From NCBI RefSeq assembly GCF_003351145.1, contig NZ_QQSV01000002.1, positions 186,001-250,000 of the forward strand: DNA of 64,000 bases, read 5' to 3'. The notes under the pieces were generated by a model. It made no database searches. It saw only the letters and a list, made by a program, of their open reading frames with translations, and was not told the DNA's origin. Both the position numbers and the translations under genes were made by a program. This DNA is from Meiothermus sp. QL-1 (GTDB lineage: Bacteria; Deinococcota; Deinococci; Deinococcales; Thermaceae). Below, piece after piece: positions 28,116 to 36,140 of the stretch; the stretch's first letter is position 1, and each line of letters starts with the position of its first letter.

Positions 28116-28125
28116 CGCTTGAACC

Positions 28126-28959
28126 TCACATCCGTCCGCGGGTAAACCAGCGGGCCAGCAGACTGGTGATCACCACCAGCGCCAGCAGCACCACCGCTGC
28201 GGCCCAAGCCTGACGGTGCCAGTCCTCGTAGGGGCTAATCGCGTAGGCGTAGAGGCGAAGCGGGAGGGCGTCCATCGGTTTGGAGAGATCCAGGGTGAGC
28301 AGGGTATTGCCAAAGGCGGTGAAGAGCAAAGGGGCGGCCTCACCCGCGGCCCGGGCCGTGGCTAGCAGAAGCCCTGTGACCACCCCGCCCCGAGCGGCGG
28401 GCAGCACCAGCGAGAGGATAACCCGCCAGCGGGGCAGGCCCAGAGCAAGTCCAGCCTCGCGGATGTTCCAGGGCACCAGCTTGAGCATGCTCTCGGTGCT
28501 TTTGGCGATGATGGGAACCATGATGAAAGCCAAGGCCACCGCACCGGCGAAGCCCGAGAAGGAGCCCTGGGTCTTGACCACGAGCACGTAGGCCAGCACC
28601 CCCTTCAGGATGGCGGGCATCCCGTTCAGGGTATCCGAAAGCAGGTGCAGGGTGGGGTTGAGCCGGTTGTCGGGGTACTCGGCCATCAGGATACCCGCCC
28701 CGATGCCGAAGGGAATGGCAAGGAGCAGGCCAGTCCCGGTGATGACCAGGGTGCCCACAATGGCCGGGGCCATCCCCCCGCCCAGCTCGCCCGGGGGCCT
28801 AGGGCCTTTGGTAAAGAAGTCCCAGTTAAGGGCGGAGAAGCCGTTGATCAGGGCGAAGCCCAGCACCAGGGTAAGGGGCAAGGCGGCCAGGATGGTGCCC
28901 AGAATAACCAGCAGCAGCACCAGCCGGTCGCGGGTGTAGCGGGCTTGTAGGCTGCGCAT
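28126..28959 (-). CDS. pstA: Phosphate ABC transporter permease PstA
   Basis: 277 residues, six membrane helices, and the binding-protein-dependent transport EAA-type loop ([25 protein letters not shown]). The N-terminal helix pair and the stretch [16 protein letters not shown] fit PstA. It pairs with PstC to form the membrane channel for phosphate. Its ATG is preceded by GGAGGAG with six bases spacing and it lies 11 bases after pstC. Confidence 0.94.
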   Translation of the reverse strand: MRSLQARYTRDRLVLLLVILGTILAALPLTLVLGFALINGFSALNWDFFTKGPRPPGELGGGMAPAIVGTLVITGTGLLLAIPFGIGAGILMAEYPDNRLNPTLHLLSDTLNGMPAILKGVLAYVLVVKTQGSFSGFAGAVALAFIMVPIIAKSTESMLKLVPWNIREAGLALGLPRWRVILSLVLPAARGGVVTGLLLATARAAGEAAPLLFTAFGNTLLTLDLSKPMDALPLRLYAYAISPYEDWHRQAWAAAVVLLALVVITSLLARWFTRGRM

Positions 28960-28970
28960 GTTTTCTCCTC

Positions 28971-29954
28971 CTAGACTCGCTGCTCGCTCACCTTGAGCTT
29001 GTTGAGTATGTAGCTGGCGGTCGCGTTGACCAGGAAGGCGATCAAGAAGAGGTAGAACCCAACCCCGATGAGGGCCGAGTAGTGCAGGTCCTCTACCGCT
29101 TCCTTAAGCTCCAGGGCGATGACCGCCGGCATGGTGGAAGCAGGGCCAAAAAGCGTGTAGGGGAGGAGGTTGCCATTCCCGATTACCATAGCGATGGCCA
29201 TGGTCTCGCCCAGGGCCCGCCCCAGGGCCAGCATGGCCCCTGCGAAAATCCCCCCTCGGGCATAGGGCAGGATCACCATCCGCATCACCTCCCAGCGGGT
29301 GGCCCCCAGGGCGTAGGCACCCTCCCGTTGAGCGGTGGGGACGAGCTGGATGGCGTCGCGGGAGAGGGCTGCGGTGAAGGGGATGACCATGCTCGAGAGC
29401 ACCACAATCCCGGTGAAAAGCCCGTAGCCCGCGGGGTTTCCCAGGTAGCGGGTAAGCCAGGGGGCGTTCTCAGCAGCCCACAAAAAAACGGGCAGATAGA
29501 AAACATCTCTCAGAAAAGGGGCCAGCACGAAAATGCCCCAGATGCCGTAGACCACGCTTGGGACCGCGGCCATTAGGTCCACCAGGTAGTTGATAACTCC
29601 AGCCAACCAGCGCGGGGCGTACTCGGCGGTGAAGATGGCAGCAGCTAGGGCTACGGGCACCGACAGGACCAGCGCGGCAAAGCTGGTGATGAGGGTGCCC
29701 ACCACGTAGGGCCAGATGCCGAACTCGAGCCTGAGCGCCGGGTCCCAGGTGGTGCCGGTTAGGAAACCCCAGAAGCCCTCTTTGGCAATGGCCTTGGATC
29801 CCCCCATGTATAGGTAGTACCCCAGCCCCAGGGTGAGGGCAATGATGCTGAGGGCCAGGAGGAGGATGATGACCAAAAAAATTCGGTCGCCCAGCACCCG
29901 GTAGATGGCCGGGGTTCTTCGTTTGATAAGCGGGGTTTGTGTAGCCTGTTGCAT
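28971..29954 (-). CDS. pstC: Phosphate ABC transporter permease PstC
   Basis: 327 residues with an N-terminal cytoplasmic segment (about 30 residues), six membrane helices, and the EAA-type loop AYALGATRWEVMRMVILPYARGGI. The motif LVDLMAAVPSVVYGIWG is characteristic of PstC. I start at ATG 29954; a GTG two codons upstream (29960) is possible. A strong hairpin without a U-tract separates it from pstS, which probably lowers expression of the membrane genes relative to the binding protein. Confidence 0.93.
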   Translation of the reverse strand: MQQATQTPLIKRRTPAIYRVLGDRIFLVIILLLALSIIALTLGLGYYLYMGGSKAIAKEGFWGFLTGTTWDPALRLEFGIWPYVVGTLITSFAALVLSVPVALAAAIFTAEYAPRWLAGVINYLVDLMAAVPSVVYGIWGIFVLAPFLRDVFYLPVFLWAAENAPWLTRYLGNPAGYGLFTGIVVLSSMVIPFTAALSRDAIQLVPTAQREGAYALGATRWEVMRMVILPYARGGIFAGAMLALGRALGETMAIAMVIGNGNLLPYTLFGPASTMPAVIALELKEAVEDLHYSALIGVGFYLFLIAFLVNATASYILNKLKVSEQRV

Positions 29955-29976
29955 GCGCACGCCTTCAGTTTAAATG

Positions 29977-30002
29977 GGGTAGGGGCTTCTGAGCCCCTAC
30001 CC
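29977..30002 (-). promoter_or_regulatory. Intercistronic hairpin between pstS and pstC
   Basis: GGGTAGGGGCT at 29977-29987 and AGCCCCTACCC at 29992-30002 form a perfect 11-bp stem with a 4-nt loop. The following bases in the direction of transcription (CATTTAAAC) lack a U-tract, so it is better explained as a 3' stabiliser of pstS mRNA or a partial terminator than as a full stop. Confidence 0.6.
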
Positions 30003-30012
30003 TAAGCGCCCT

Positions 30013-31092
30013 CTACTGCCCGACGATCTCCTTGCCAATGGGCTTGCCCTGATAAGTGATGCGGGAAATCAGGGCCAGCGCGCGGGCCTGGGCCACATCG
30101 GTGAGGCGGGCATAGGTCAGGGGCTCGTTGAACTTCTGCCCCTCGGTTACGATCCACTTGAGGAGCTGCACGAAGGCCCGGGCCTCGGCCTCGCTCCTGA
30201 AGGCTTTATTCTTATCGAGCTGCTCGTAGACCAGGATGTAGGCGAAGCTGGAGATAGGGTAGCCGTCGGGGGCGTTGGTGTTGGTGAGGGAGATGCGGGC
30301 ATCCCCGGGCAGCACCACGTTGGCCGCAGCGGTGATGGAAGCCAGATCGGCCATTATGAAGCGGCCCGCCTTGTTCTGCACGGCCCCGTACTGGATGCGG
30401 TTCTGGATGGCGTAGGTCACCTCGTTGTAGCCGATGGCCCCGGGGGTGTTGCGCACCACCCCTGCCACCCCTTCGTTGCCGCGACCGCCCACCTTGTTGG
30501 GGGCTAGCCAGTTCACGCTGTTGCCCCGGCCCACCTTCTGGGCCCACTCGGGGGAGACCTTGGTGAGGAAGTCTGTGAAGACGAAGGTGGTGCCCGAGCC
30601 GTCGGAGCGGTGGACCACGGTGATGGGCAGGGCAGGCAGGTTGACCCCGGGGTTCAGGCGGGCGATGGCCGGGTCGTTCCAGGTTCTAATGTTGCCCAGG
30701 AAGATGTCGGCCAGCAGCTCACCGGTGAAGTTCAGGCGCTGGGTGACGCCGGGCAGGTTGTAGGTGGGTACCACCGCGCCCAGCACGAAGGGGATGTTGA
30801 GGGCCGGAGAACCGGTGTTCCTGCGGATATCGGCCATCTGCTGGTCGTTGAGGGGGTTGTCGGAGACGCCGAAGTGCACGGTTTGCTCGATGAACTGGCG
30901 CTGTCCACCCCCTGAGCCGATGGCCTGGTAGTTGACCCTGACCTGGTTGTTGGTGACCTTCAGGTACTCATCGAAGTACTTGGAGAGCACCGGGAAGGGG
31001 AAGGTGGCCCCGGCCCCGGTGAGGCTCACTTGGGCCAGGCCGGTGCTGGCCAGACCCAGCAGGGCTGCGGTGGCAATCAGTAGGTGCTTCAT
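30013..31092 (-). CDS. pstS: Phosphate ABC transporter substrate-binding protein PstS
   Basis: 359 residues with a signal peptide of about 20 residues (MKHLLIATAALLGLASTGLA). The PstS fold is clear: LTGAGATFPFPVLSKYFDEY, the phosphate loop QAIGSGGGQRQFIEQT, the DGSGTTFVFTDFL motif that binds phosphate oxygens, and SFAYILVYEQ. It captures phosphate outside the cytoplasmic membrane. ATG 31092 follows GGAGG; upstream codons in frame are not coding-like. Three TGACA repeats at 31144-31170 suggest control by a PhoB/PhoP-type regulator. Confidence 0.95.
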   Translation of the reverse strand: MKHLLIATAALLGLASTGLAQVSLTGAGATFPFPVLSKYFDEYLKVTNNQVRVNYQAIGSGGGQRQFIEQTVHFGVSDNPLNDQQMADIRRNTGSPALNIPFVLGAVVPTYNLPGVTQRLNFTGELLADIFLGNIRTWNDPAIARLNPGVNLPALPITVVHRSDGSGTTFVFTDFLTKVSPEWAQKVGRGNSVNWLAPNKVGGRGNEGVAGVVRNTPGAIGYNEVTYAIQNRIQYGAVQNKAGRFIMADLASITAAANVVLPGDARISLTNTNAPDGYPISSFAYILVYEQLDKNKAFRSEAEARAFVQLLKWIVTEGQKFNEPLTYARLTDVAQARALALISRITYQGKPIGKEIVGQ

Positions 31093-31143
31093 CTTGTGCC
31101 TCCTGTGATGCGGGGTGCTTGAACACCGCCGACGCACCTAGCT

Positions 31144-31170
31144 TGTCAGCCTAGTGTCATGCAGATGTCA
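31144..31170 (-). promoter_or_regulatory. Pho-box-like triple direct repeat upstream of pstS
   Basis: On the minus strand TGACA occurs three times with an exact 11-bp period; plus-strand TGTCA copies lie at 31144-31148, 31155-31159 and 31166-31170. An 11-bp direct repeat is the classic geometry of PhoB/PhoP boxes. It lies 52-78 bp upstream of the pstS start, the right place to activate a promoter lacking a good -35. Confidence 0.65.
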
Positions 31171-31232
31171 GGAAGGCGGAGAAAAGCCCATGAAAAAAGA
31201 CTTTTTGCTCCCTTTGGGCTAGGATGGTCTGG

Positions 31233-31781
31233 ATGCGCTGGAGCGGGGCCATTCTGGCAGGAGGTTGGTCGCGTCGCTTTGGTCGGGACAAGGCCCTCTA
31301 CCCCTATCGGGGCCAGCCCTTGCTGGCCTGGGTCTGGGAGGGGATGGCCGAGGCCAGCGAGCGCTTTGTGGTGGCCAACCGCCCCTACCCGGGCTACCGG
31401 GTCTGTCCAGACCTGCAGGGGGGAGGGGGGGCGCTCTCGGGGCTGCACGCGGCCTTGGTCCACGCTCGCTACGACTGGGTGGCGGTGGCGGGCTGCGATC
31501 AGCCGTTCCTTTCGGTGGCCTACTGGCGTTTCATGCGGGACCAGGTGGCCCCAGGGATTCAAGCCGTGGTGGCGGGCTCGGCGGAGGGCTTGGAGCCGCT
31601 TGGAGCTCTGTACCACCGCTCGCTAGAGGAGGAGGCAGGCCGGTGCCTGGAGCTGGGATATCTCGGCCTGCGGGCCCTGCTGCGGAGGGTCTCCTGCCTG
31701 GTGGTGGACAGAGGAGTGCTCGAGGCCCGCTTTGGCCCCCACCTTTTCCTGAACGCCAACCGCCCTGAGGACCTGCCCTAG
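31233..31781 (+). CDS. mobA: Molybdenum cofactor guanylyltransferase MobA
   Basis: 182 residues of the MobA nucleotidyltransferase family: GAILAGGWSRRFGRDKALYPYRGQPLL near the start holds the GTP-binding LxGGxxxRxGxDK signature, and VAVAGCDQPFL the metal-binding Asp. It attaches GMP to molybdopterin to make the guanine dinucleotide cofactor. I start at ATG 31233, because TAGGAT at 31220-31225 leaves seven bases before it; the ATG at 31224 overlaps that box. It is divergent from pstS and alone, with no molybdoenzyme in the window. Confidence 0.88.
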   Translation: MRWSGAILAGGWSRRFGRDKALYPYRGQPLLAWVWEGMAEASERFVVANRPYPGYRVCPDLQGGGGALSGLHAALVHARYDWVAVAGCDQPFLSVAYWRFMRDQVAPGIQAVVAGSAEGLEPLGALYHRSLEEEAGRCLELGYLGLRALLRRVSCLVVDRGVLEARFGPHLFLNANRPEDLP

Positions 31782-31826
31782 CCCCTACCTATGTGCCTCA
31801 CCCGCAAACCGGTAGAATAAAGCGCT

Positions 31827-32873
31827 ATGGCAGGCTGGTTTTCGTTCCGCGGGGAGGACGTGGGTATTGACCTGGGCACCGCTTCGGTGCTCATCTACAT
31901 GCGGGGCAAGGGTATTGTGCTGCGCGAACCCTCGGTGATCGCCATGGTGAGCGATACCAAAGAGGTCAAGGCGGTGGGGGCCGAGGCCTATCGGATGCTG
32001 GGGCGTACCCCGGGCAACATCGTGGCGGCCCGCCCGCTCAAGGACGGGGTGATTGCCGACTACACCCTGACCGAGCGGATGCTCACCCTTTTTATCAAGA
32101 AGGTGTTGCCGCCCCTGCGCTTCTTCAGGCCCCAGGTGATGGTGGGGGTGCCCTCGGGGGTGACCGAGGTGGAGCGGCGGGCGGTGGTGCAGGCCATCGT
32201 GGAGGCTGGGGCCAAGCGGGCCTACCTGATCGACGAGCCCCTGGCCGCGGCCATCGGGGCGGGCATCAAGATTGCCGAGCCCACCGGCAGCATGGTGGTG
32301 GACATAGGGGGGGGCTCGAGCGACATCGCGGTCATCTCGCTGGGGGGCATCGTGCGCTCTACCAGCCTGCGCATTGCCGGCAACGAGTTCGACGAGTCCA
32401 TCATCCGCTACATCCGCAGCAAGTACAACCTCCTCATCGGAGAGCGCACCGCGGAGGACCTCAAGATCAGGATTGGCGCGGCCAAGCTGGCCCCGGGCGA
32501 GGCAGGCATGACGGCTGAGGTGCGGGGGCGCGACCTGCTTACCGGGTTGCCCAAGAGCATCGAGGTGAGGACCGAGGATGTGGTGGAGGCCCTCAGGGAG
32601 CCTCTGGAGAAGATCGTCCAGGGGGTCAAAGGGGTTCTGGAAAACACCCCACCCGAGCTGGTGGCCGATATCATCGACCGGGGAATTCTGCTGACCGGTG
32701 GGGGGGCTTTGCTGCGCAACCTGGACCTGCTGCTGCAGGAGGCCACCGGGGTGCCGGTGGTGGTGGCCGAGAACGCGGTGGAGGCGGTGGCCCTGGGCAC
32801 GGGCAAGGCCCTGGACATGCTGCACGTGCTGCGGGACGCCCTGGTTACCTCGGACAACGTCCTGCGGCGGTAA
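31827..32873 (+). CDS. mreB: Rod shape-determining protein MreB
   Basis: 348-residue bacterial actin. Phosphate 1 motif VGIDLGTASVLIYMRGKGIVL, the connecting PSGVTEVERRAV, phosphate 2 MVVDIGGGSSDIAVISLGGIV and the adenosine motif GILLTGGGALLRNLDLLLQEATGVPV are all present. It forms filaments under the membrane guiding lateral wall synthesis and rod shape. TAGAAT at 31813-31818 ends eight bases before ATG 31827. mreC and mreD are not adjacent; instead lpxD follows after 12 bases, tying it to envelope genes. Confidence 0.96.
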   Translation: MAGWFSFRGEDVGIDLGTASVLIYMRGKGIVLREPSVIAMVSDTKEVKAVGAEAYRMLGRTPGNIVAARPLKDGVIADYTLTERMLTLFIKKVLPPLRFFRPQVMVGVPSGVTEVERRAVVQAIVEAGAKRAYLIDEPLAAAIGAGIKIAEPTGSMVVDIGGGSSDIAVISLGGIVRSTSLRIAGNEFDESIIRYIRSKYNLLIGERTAEDLKIRIGAAKLAPGEAGMTAEVRGRDLLTGLPKSIEVRTEDVVEALREPLEKIVQGVKGVLENTPPELVADIIDRGILLTGGGALLRNLDLLLQEATGVPVVVAENAVEAVALGTGKALDMLHVLRDALVTSDNVLRR

Positions 32874-32885
32874 CCTTGGCCCCCT

Positions 32886-33893
32886 ATGTGGCTTTCCGAG
32901 ATAGCCGAGCGTCTGGGGGGGCGGCTCGAGGGCCCGAATCAATGGGTGACCCGCCTGGCTTCCCCTGAGGAGGCCCAGCCCGGTGAGCTGGTGGTGGTGC
33001 GGGAGGGCCGCTACCTGGAAGCGGCCCTGGCCAGCGGGGCGGCCTTGCTCCTGGAGGAGGGCGTCCCCTGCTCTGGCTCCACCAGCCGCGTTCGGGTCCC
33101 CTCGGTGGCCCGAGCCTGGCCCCGGGTGCTGGCGCTTTTCGACGCGCCTGAGCGTTGGGCTTCGCCCGGGGTGCACCCCACGGCCTGGGTGGAGGAGGGG
33201 GCCAGGGTGGACCCCACCGCCGCCGTGGGGGCCTACGCCTTCGTGGCCCGAGGGGCCCGGGTGGGGCCGGGGGTGGTGGTGGGCCCCTACGGCTACGTGG
33301 GGGAAGGGGCCGAGGTGGGCCCCCAGAGCGTGCTCGAGCCCCGCGTAACCCTCTACCCAGGCACGCGGGTGGGGGCCGGGTGCCGCATCGGGGCGGGCAG
33401 CGTGCTGGGCATCATAGGGTTTGGCTTCCAGGACGGGCAGCGCCTGCCCCACACCGGTCGGGTGGTGCTGGAGGATGGGGTGGAGCTGGGGGCCCACTGC
33501 GTGGTGCAGCGCAGCGTGGTGGGGGAGACCCGCATCGGGGCAGGAAGCAAGATCGGCGACCTCACTGACATCGGTCACAACGTGCGGATTGGCCGTGGGG
33601 TGGTCATGGTGGGCAACAGCGCAGTAGGGGGCAGCGTGGTGATTGAAGACGGGGTGCGGATGGGGGGAGGGGTGGTCATCAGCGACCATGTCCGCCTGGG
33701 GAGAGGGGCAACCCTGGCCGGGGGCAGTGCGGTGAGCAAATCGGTGCCGCCGGGTGAGACCTGGGCCAGCGGGGTGCCGGCTTTGCCCATCCGTCGCCAC
33801 TGGCGCCGGCTGGCCCTTCTGGAGTGGCTGTTGGCCCGGGAGCGGGCCCTGCGCGGGCTTTTGCGGGAGCGGGGTGGGGACAGGGAACCATGA
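32886..33893 (+). CDS. lpxD: UDP-3-O-acylglucosamine N-acyltransferase LpxD
   Basis: 335 residues. The N-terminal uridine-binding domain (residues 1-95, PEEAQPGELVVVREGRYLEAAL) is followed by a left-handed beta helix of hexapeptide repeats (about 98-280) and a C-terminal helix. The catalytic His is in DLTDIGHNVRIGRG, matching the E. coli IAHNV motif. It adds the N-linked acyl chain to UDP-3-O-acyl-glucosamine in lipid A synthesis. Stop and the lpxC start overlap as ATGA (33890-33893). The gene opens a seven-gene lipid A-type cluster. Confidence 0.92.
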   Translation: MWLSEIAERLGGRLEGPNQWVTRLASPEEAQPGELVVVREGRYLEAALASGAALLLEEGVPCSGSTSRVRVPSVARAWPRVLALFDAPERWASPGVHPTAWVEEGARVDPTAAVGAYAFVARGARVGPGVVVGPYGYVGEGAEVGPQSVLEPRVTLYPGTRVGAGCRIGAGSVLGIIGFGFQDGQRLPHTGRVVLEDGVELGAHCVVQRSVVGETRIGAGSKIGDLTDIGHNVRIGRGVVMVGNSAVGGSVVIEDGVRMGGGVVISDHVRLGRGATLAGGSAVSKSVPPGETWASGVPALPIRRHWRRLALLEWLLARERALRGLLRERGGDREP

Positions 33894-34639
33894 CCATAAG
33901 CGGCATCGGCCTGCACACCGGGGAGCCGGCCACGCTCCGCTTTCATCCGGCAGAGGGGCCGGTGCGCTTCTGGCTTCGGGGGGTGGAGGTGCGCCCGCTG
34001 GCCTCGGCGGTGGTGGATACCAGCCGCTGCACGGTGCTCGGGTGGGGAGGGCACCGGCTCATGACGGTGGAGCACTTGCTGGCCGCGCTTTACATCCGGG
34101 GCATCTGGGAGGGGCTTGTCATCGAGGTCTCAGGTCCCGAGGTGCCCATCCTCGACGGCAGCGCCCAGGAGTGGCTGGCCGCCTTGCAGGATTTCCCCGC
34201 CCTGGGGCCGGCGCCGCTGCCCCTGCCGGGGGCCTTCAGGGTGGAGCAAGGGCGCAGCAGCGCCATGGCCCAGCCCAGCCCCTCCTTCTCCCTGCTGGTC
34301 ACCATTCTCTTCCCCCATCCCAAGATAGGCTACCAGCAGGTGGCCTGCCCCCCGGTGGGCTTGCCGGAGCTGGCCAAGGCCCGCACCTTCGGGTTTCTCC
34401 ACGAGGTGGAGGCCCTGAGGGCTCAGGGGCTGATCAGGGGGGCCTCCCTGGAGAACGCGCTGGTCTTCAGCCAGCAAGGGTATGTCAACGTGCCGAGGAT
34501 GCTCGGCGAGCCGGTCTACCACAAGGCCCTGGACTTCTTGGGCGACCTTTACCTGGCGGGCCGCCCCTACCAGGGGCGCTTCGTGGCGCACCGGGGCTCT
34601 CACCGGCTGCACGTGGAGCTGGCCCGGTTGTTGGAGTAG
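33890..34639 (+). CDS. lpxC: UDP-3-O-acyl-N-acetylglucosamine deacetylase LpxC
   Basis: 249 residues, shorter than E. coli LpxC (305), mainly at the C-terminus and in loops, but complete in its active site: GIGLHTGEPATL, Glu61-His62 in TVEHLLAAL, EVPILDGSA, ARTFGF, zinc ligands His211 and Asp215 in HKALDFLGDL, and His238 in HRGSH. It is the zinc-dependent committed step of lipid A synthesis. ATG 33890 overlaps the lpxD stop. An upstream in-frame GTG exists but lies well inside lpxD and would add residues with no homology. Confidence 0.92.
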   Translation: MTISGIGLHTGEPATLRFHPAEGPVRFWLRGVEVRPLASAVVDTSRCTVLGWGGHRLMTVEHLLAALYIRGIWEGLVIEVSGPEVPILDGSAQEWLAALQDFPALGPAPLPLPGAFRVEQGRSSAMAQPSPSFSLLVTILFPHPKIGYQQVACPPVGLPELAKARTFGFLHEVEALRAQGLIRGASLENALVFSQQGYVNVPRMLGEPVYHKALDFLGDLYLAGRPYQGRFVAHRGSHRLHVELARLLE

Positions 34640-34707
34640 GGGGGAGGGTTTTGGATGTATTATCCTGCTTGGAAACGCGGGGTCGTGCGTTTTGTAGTGG
34701 GGATTCT

Positions 34708-35673
34708 ATGGAGCTGAAGGTGGGCGTTGTGGGTGTGGGCGTGATGGGCACGTATCACGCCCAGGTGTATGCAGGGCTGCCTGGGGTGCGACTGGTAGGG
34801 GTGGCCGACCCCGATCCTTTCCGCCAGGCCGCGATTGAACAGGACTTGGAGGTACCGGCCTATGCGGACCCGGAGGACCTACTGGGCAAGGTTCAGGCGG
34901 TTTCCATCGCCTCGCCCACCTCGTTCCACTACCAGCAGGCCCGGATGTTTCTAGAGGCCGGGGTGCACGTGCTCTTGGAAAAACCCATGACCCGCACCCT
35001 GGAGGAGGCCCGGGAGCTGGTGCGCCTGGCGGAGCGGCAGGGGGTGGTTCTGCAGGTAGGGCATATCGTGCGCTTCTACCGCGCGGTGGGCGACCTGATG
35101 GGGATGGTAAGGAACCCTTGGGTGCTCGAGGCCCGCCGCATGGGCAACAACCGCCGCATCCGGGACATTGGGGTGGTGCTGGACCTGATGATCCACGACC
35201 TGGACCTGGTGCTTCTGCTCCTCAAGGAGAAGCCCCTGCGCTACAGCGTGGTGGGGCGGCAGGTGGACGGGCTGGACGAGTTCGCCCAGGCGGTGGTGGA
35301 CTTCCCCTCTGGGGCCCGGGCCCTCTTCACCGCCAGCCGCATCTCGCCCCAGGCCGAGCGCTCGCTCACCATCACCCAGCCCGGCGAGGTGATCCGGCTC
35401 GACTTCAACAGCGAGTACACCGAGCTTTTGCTGCACCGCACCCCCCCTGTGCAGCCCGACCCCGACCGGACCATACCCAACGGGCGCACCCAGGTGCAGA
35501 CCGAGCGCATCGCCATTCACAACGACAACCCCCTACGCCGCCAGCTCAAACACTTCGTGGACCGCATTCTGAAGGGCGAGCCCTCCATCGTGACCCTGGA
35601 GGACGACCTGCTGGCTTTGGAGCTGGCCCTGGAGCTCTCCCACGCCCTGCGGCCGGTGGCCCCGGTGCCCTGA
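34708..35673 (+). CDS. Gfo/Idh/MocA oxidoreductase inside the lpx cluster (GnnA-like candidate)
   Basis: 321 residues: GVVGVGVMGTYHAQVYAGLPGVRLVGVADPD Rossmann start, catalytic motif HVLLEKPMTRT, and a substrate-domain motif GVVLDLMIHDLDLVLLLL with the conserved His-Asp pair. In Acidithiobacillus and Leptospira a relative, GnnA, oxidises UDP-GlcNAc at C3 so that an aminotransferase GnnB can make the 2,3-diamino sugar of an all-amide lipid A. Its position between lpxC and fabZ suggests a lipid A role here, but no GnnB is adjacent, so another nucleotide-sugar step is possible. A TATTAT box lies at 34658-34663. Confidence 0.8.
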   Translation: MELKVGVVGVGVMGTYHAQVYAGLPGVRLVGVADPDPFRQAAIEQDLEVPAYADPEDLLGKVQAVSIASPTSFHYQQARMFLEAGVHVLLEKPMTRTLEEARELVRLAERQGVVLQVGHIVRFYRAVGDLMGMVRNPWVLEARRMGNNRRIRDIGVVLDLMIHDLDLVLLLLKEKPLRYSVVGRQVDGLDEFAQAVVDFPSGARALFTASRISPQAERSLTITQPGEVIRLDFNSEYTELLLHRTPPVQPDPDRTIPNGRTQVQTERIAIHNDNPLRRQLKHFVDRILKGEPSIVTLEDDLLALELALELSHALRPVAPVP

Positions 35674-35696
35674 GCACCGGCTATAGTATGGGCTTT

Positions 35697-36140
35697 GTGG
35701 ACATCTACGAGCTCCTCAGGTTCCTACCCCACCGCTACCCCTTCTTGCTGATTGACCGGATTCTAGAGGCTGATGAAAAGCGCTTTCGCGCGCTGAAGAA
35801 CGTGACCTTCAACGAACCGCAGTTCCAGGGGCACTTTCCCGGCTACCCCATCATGCCGGGGGTGCTGCTCCTCGAGGCCATGGCCCAGGCCTCGGTGGCG
35901 GTGGTGGTGCGCCGGCCCGAGTTCAAGCCGGGCATGCTGGTCTTCCTGGCGGGTGTGGAAGGGGCCCGCTTCAGGAAGCCGGTGGTGCCCGGGGACACCC
36001 TCCTTTTGGAGGGGGAGCTGTTGGGCTACCGGCAGGGGGTGGGCAAGGTCAGGGTCGGGGCCTGGGTCGAGGGAGAGCTGAAGGCCGAGGCTGTTCTGAG
36101 CTTTGTGCTCCGGGCAGGGCAGGAGGGGGGGGCGGCATGA
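35697..36140 (+). CDS. fabZ: 3-hydroxyacyl-ACP dehydratase FabZ
   Basis: 147 residues of hot-dog fold with LPHRYPFLLIDRI at the start and the catalytic His-Phe-Pro motif QGHFPGYPIMPGVLLLEAMAQ containing the Glu. It dehydrates 3-hydroxyacyl-ACP, and competes with LpxA and LpxD for the same hydroxyacyl donors, which explains the frequent clustering with lpx genes. I start at GTG 35697 (V/M-DIYELLRFLPH fits the family N-terminus); ATG 35688 directly abuts a TATAGT box at 35682-35687 and would be upstream of the expected transcript start. The stop overlaps lpxA by four bases. Confidence 0.93.
   Translation: MDIYELLRFLPHRYPFLLIDRILEADEKRFRALKNVTFNEPQFQGHFPGYPIMPGVLLLEAMAQASVAVVVRRPEFKPGMLVFLAGVEGARFRKPVVPGDTLLLEGELLGYRQGVGKVRVGAWVEGELKAEAVLSFVLRAGQEGGAA

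Noticed and set aside
29977-30002. Full Rho-independent terminator after pstS
   Set aside because: Stem is excellent but no U-tract follows and pstCAB continue on the same strand.
32398-32405. CRISPR, tRNA or rRNA genes anywhere in the window
   Set aside because: Intergenic spaces are short (largest about 235 bp) and none shows spaced repeats, a CCA-ended cloverleaf or rRNA-like sequence; the coordinates given are only a placeholder for a window-wide negative.
31785-33800. 671-codon open frame antisense to mreB and lpxD
   Set aside because: His/Pro/Gly-rich composition with no domain resemblance; it lies opposite two clear genes and is a shadow of high GC content.
35118-35687. FabZ frame extended far upstream into the oxidoreductase gene
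   Set aside because: Composition is shadow-like and the FabZ fold starts at DIYELLRFLPH, next to a TATAGT box.
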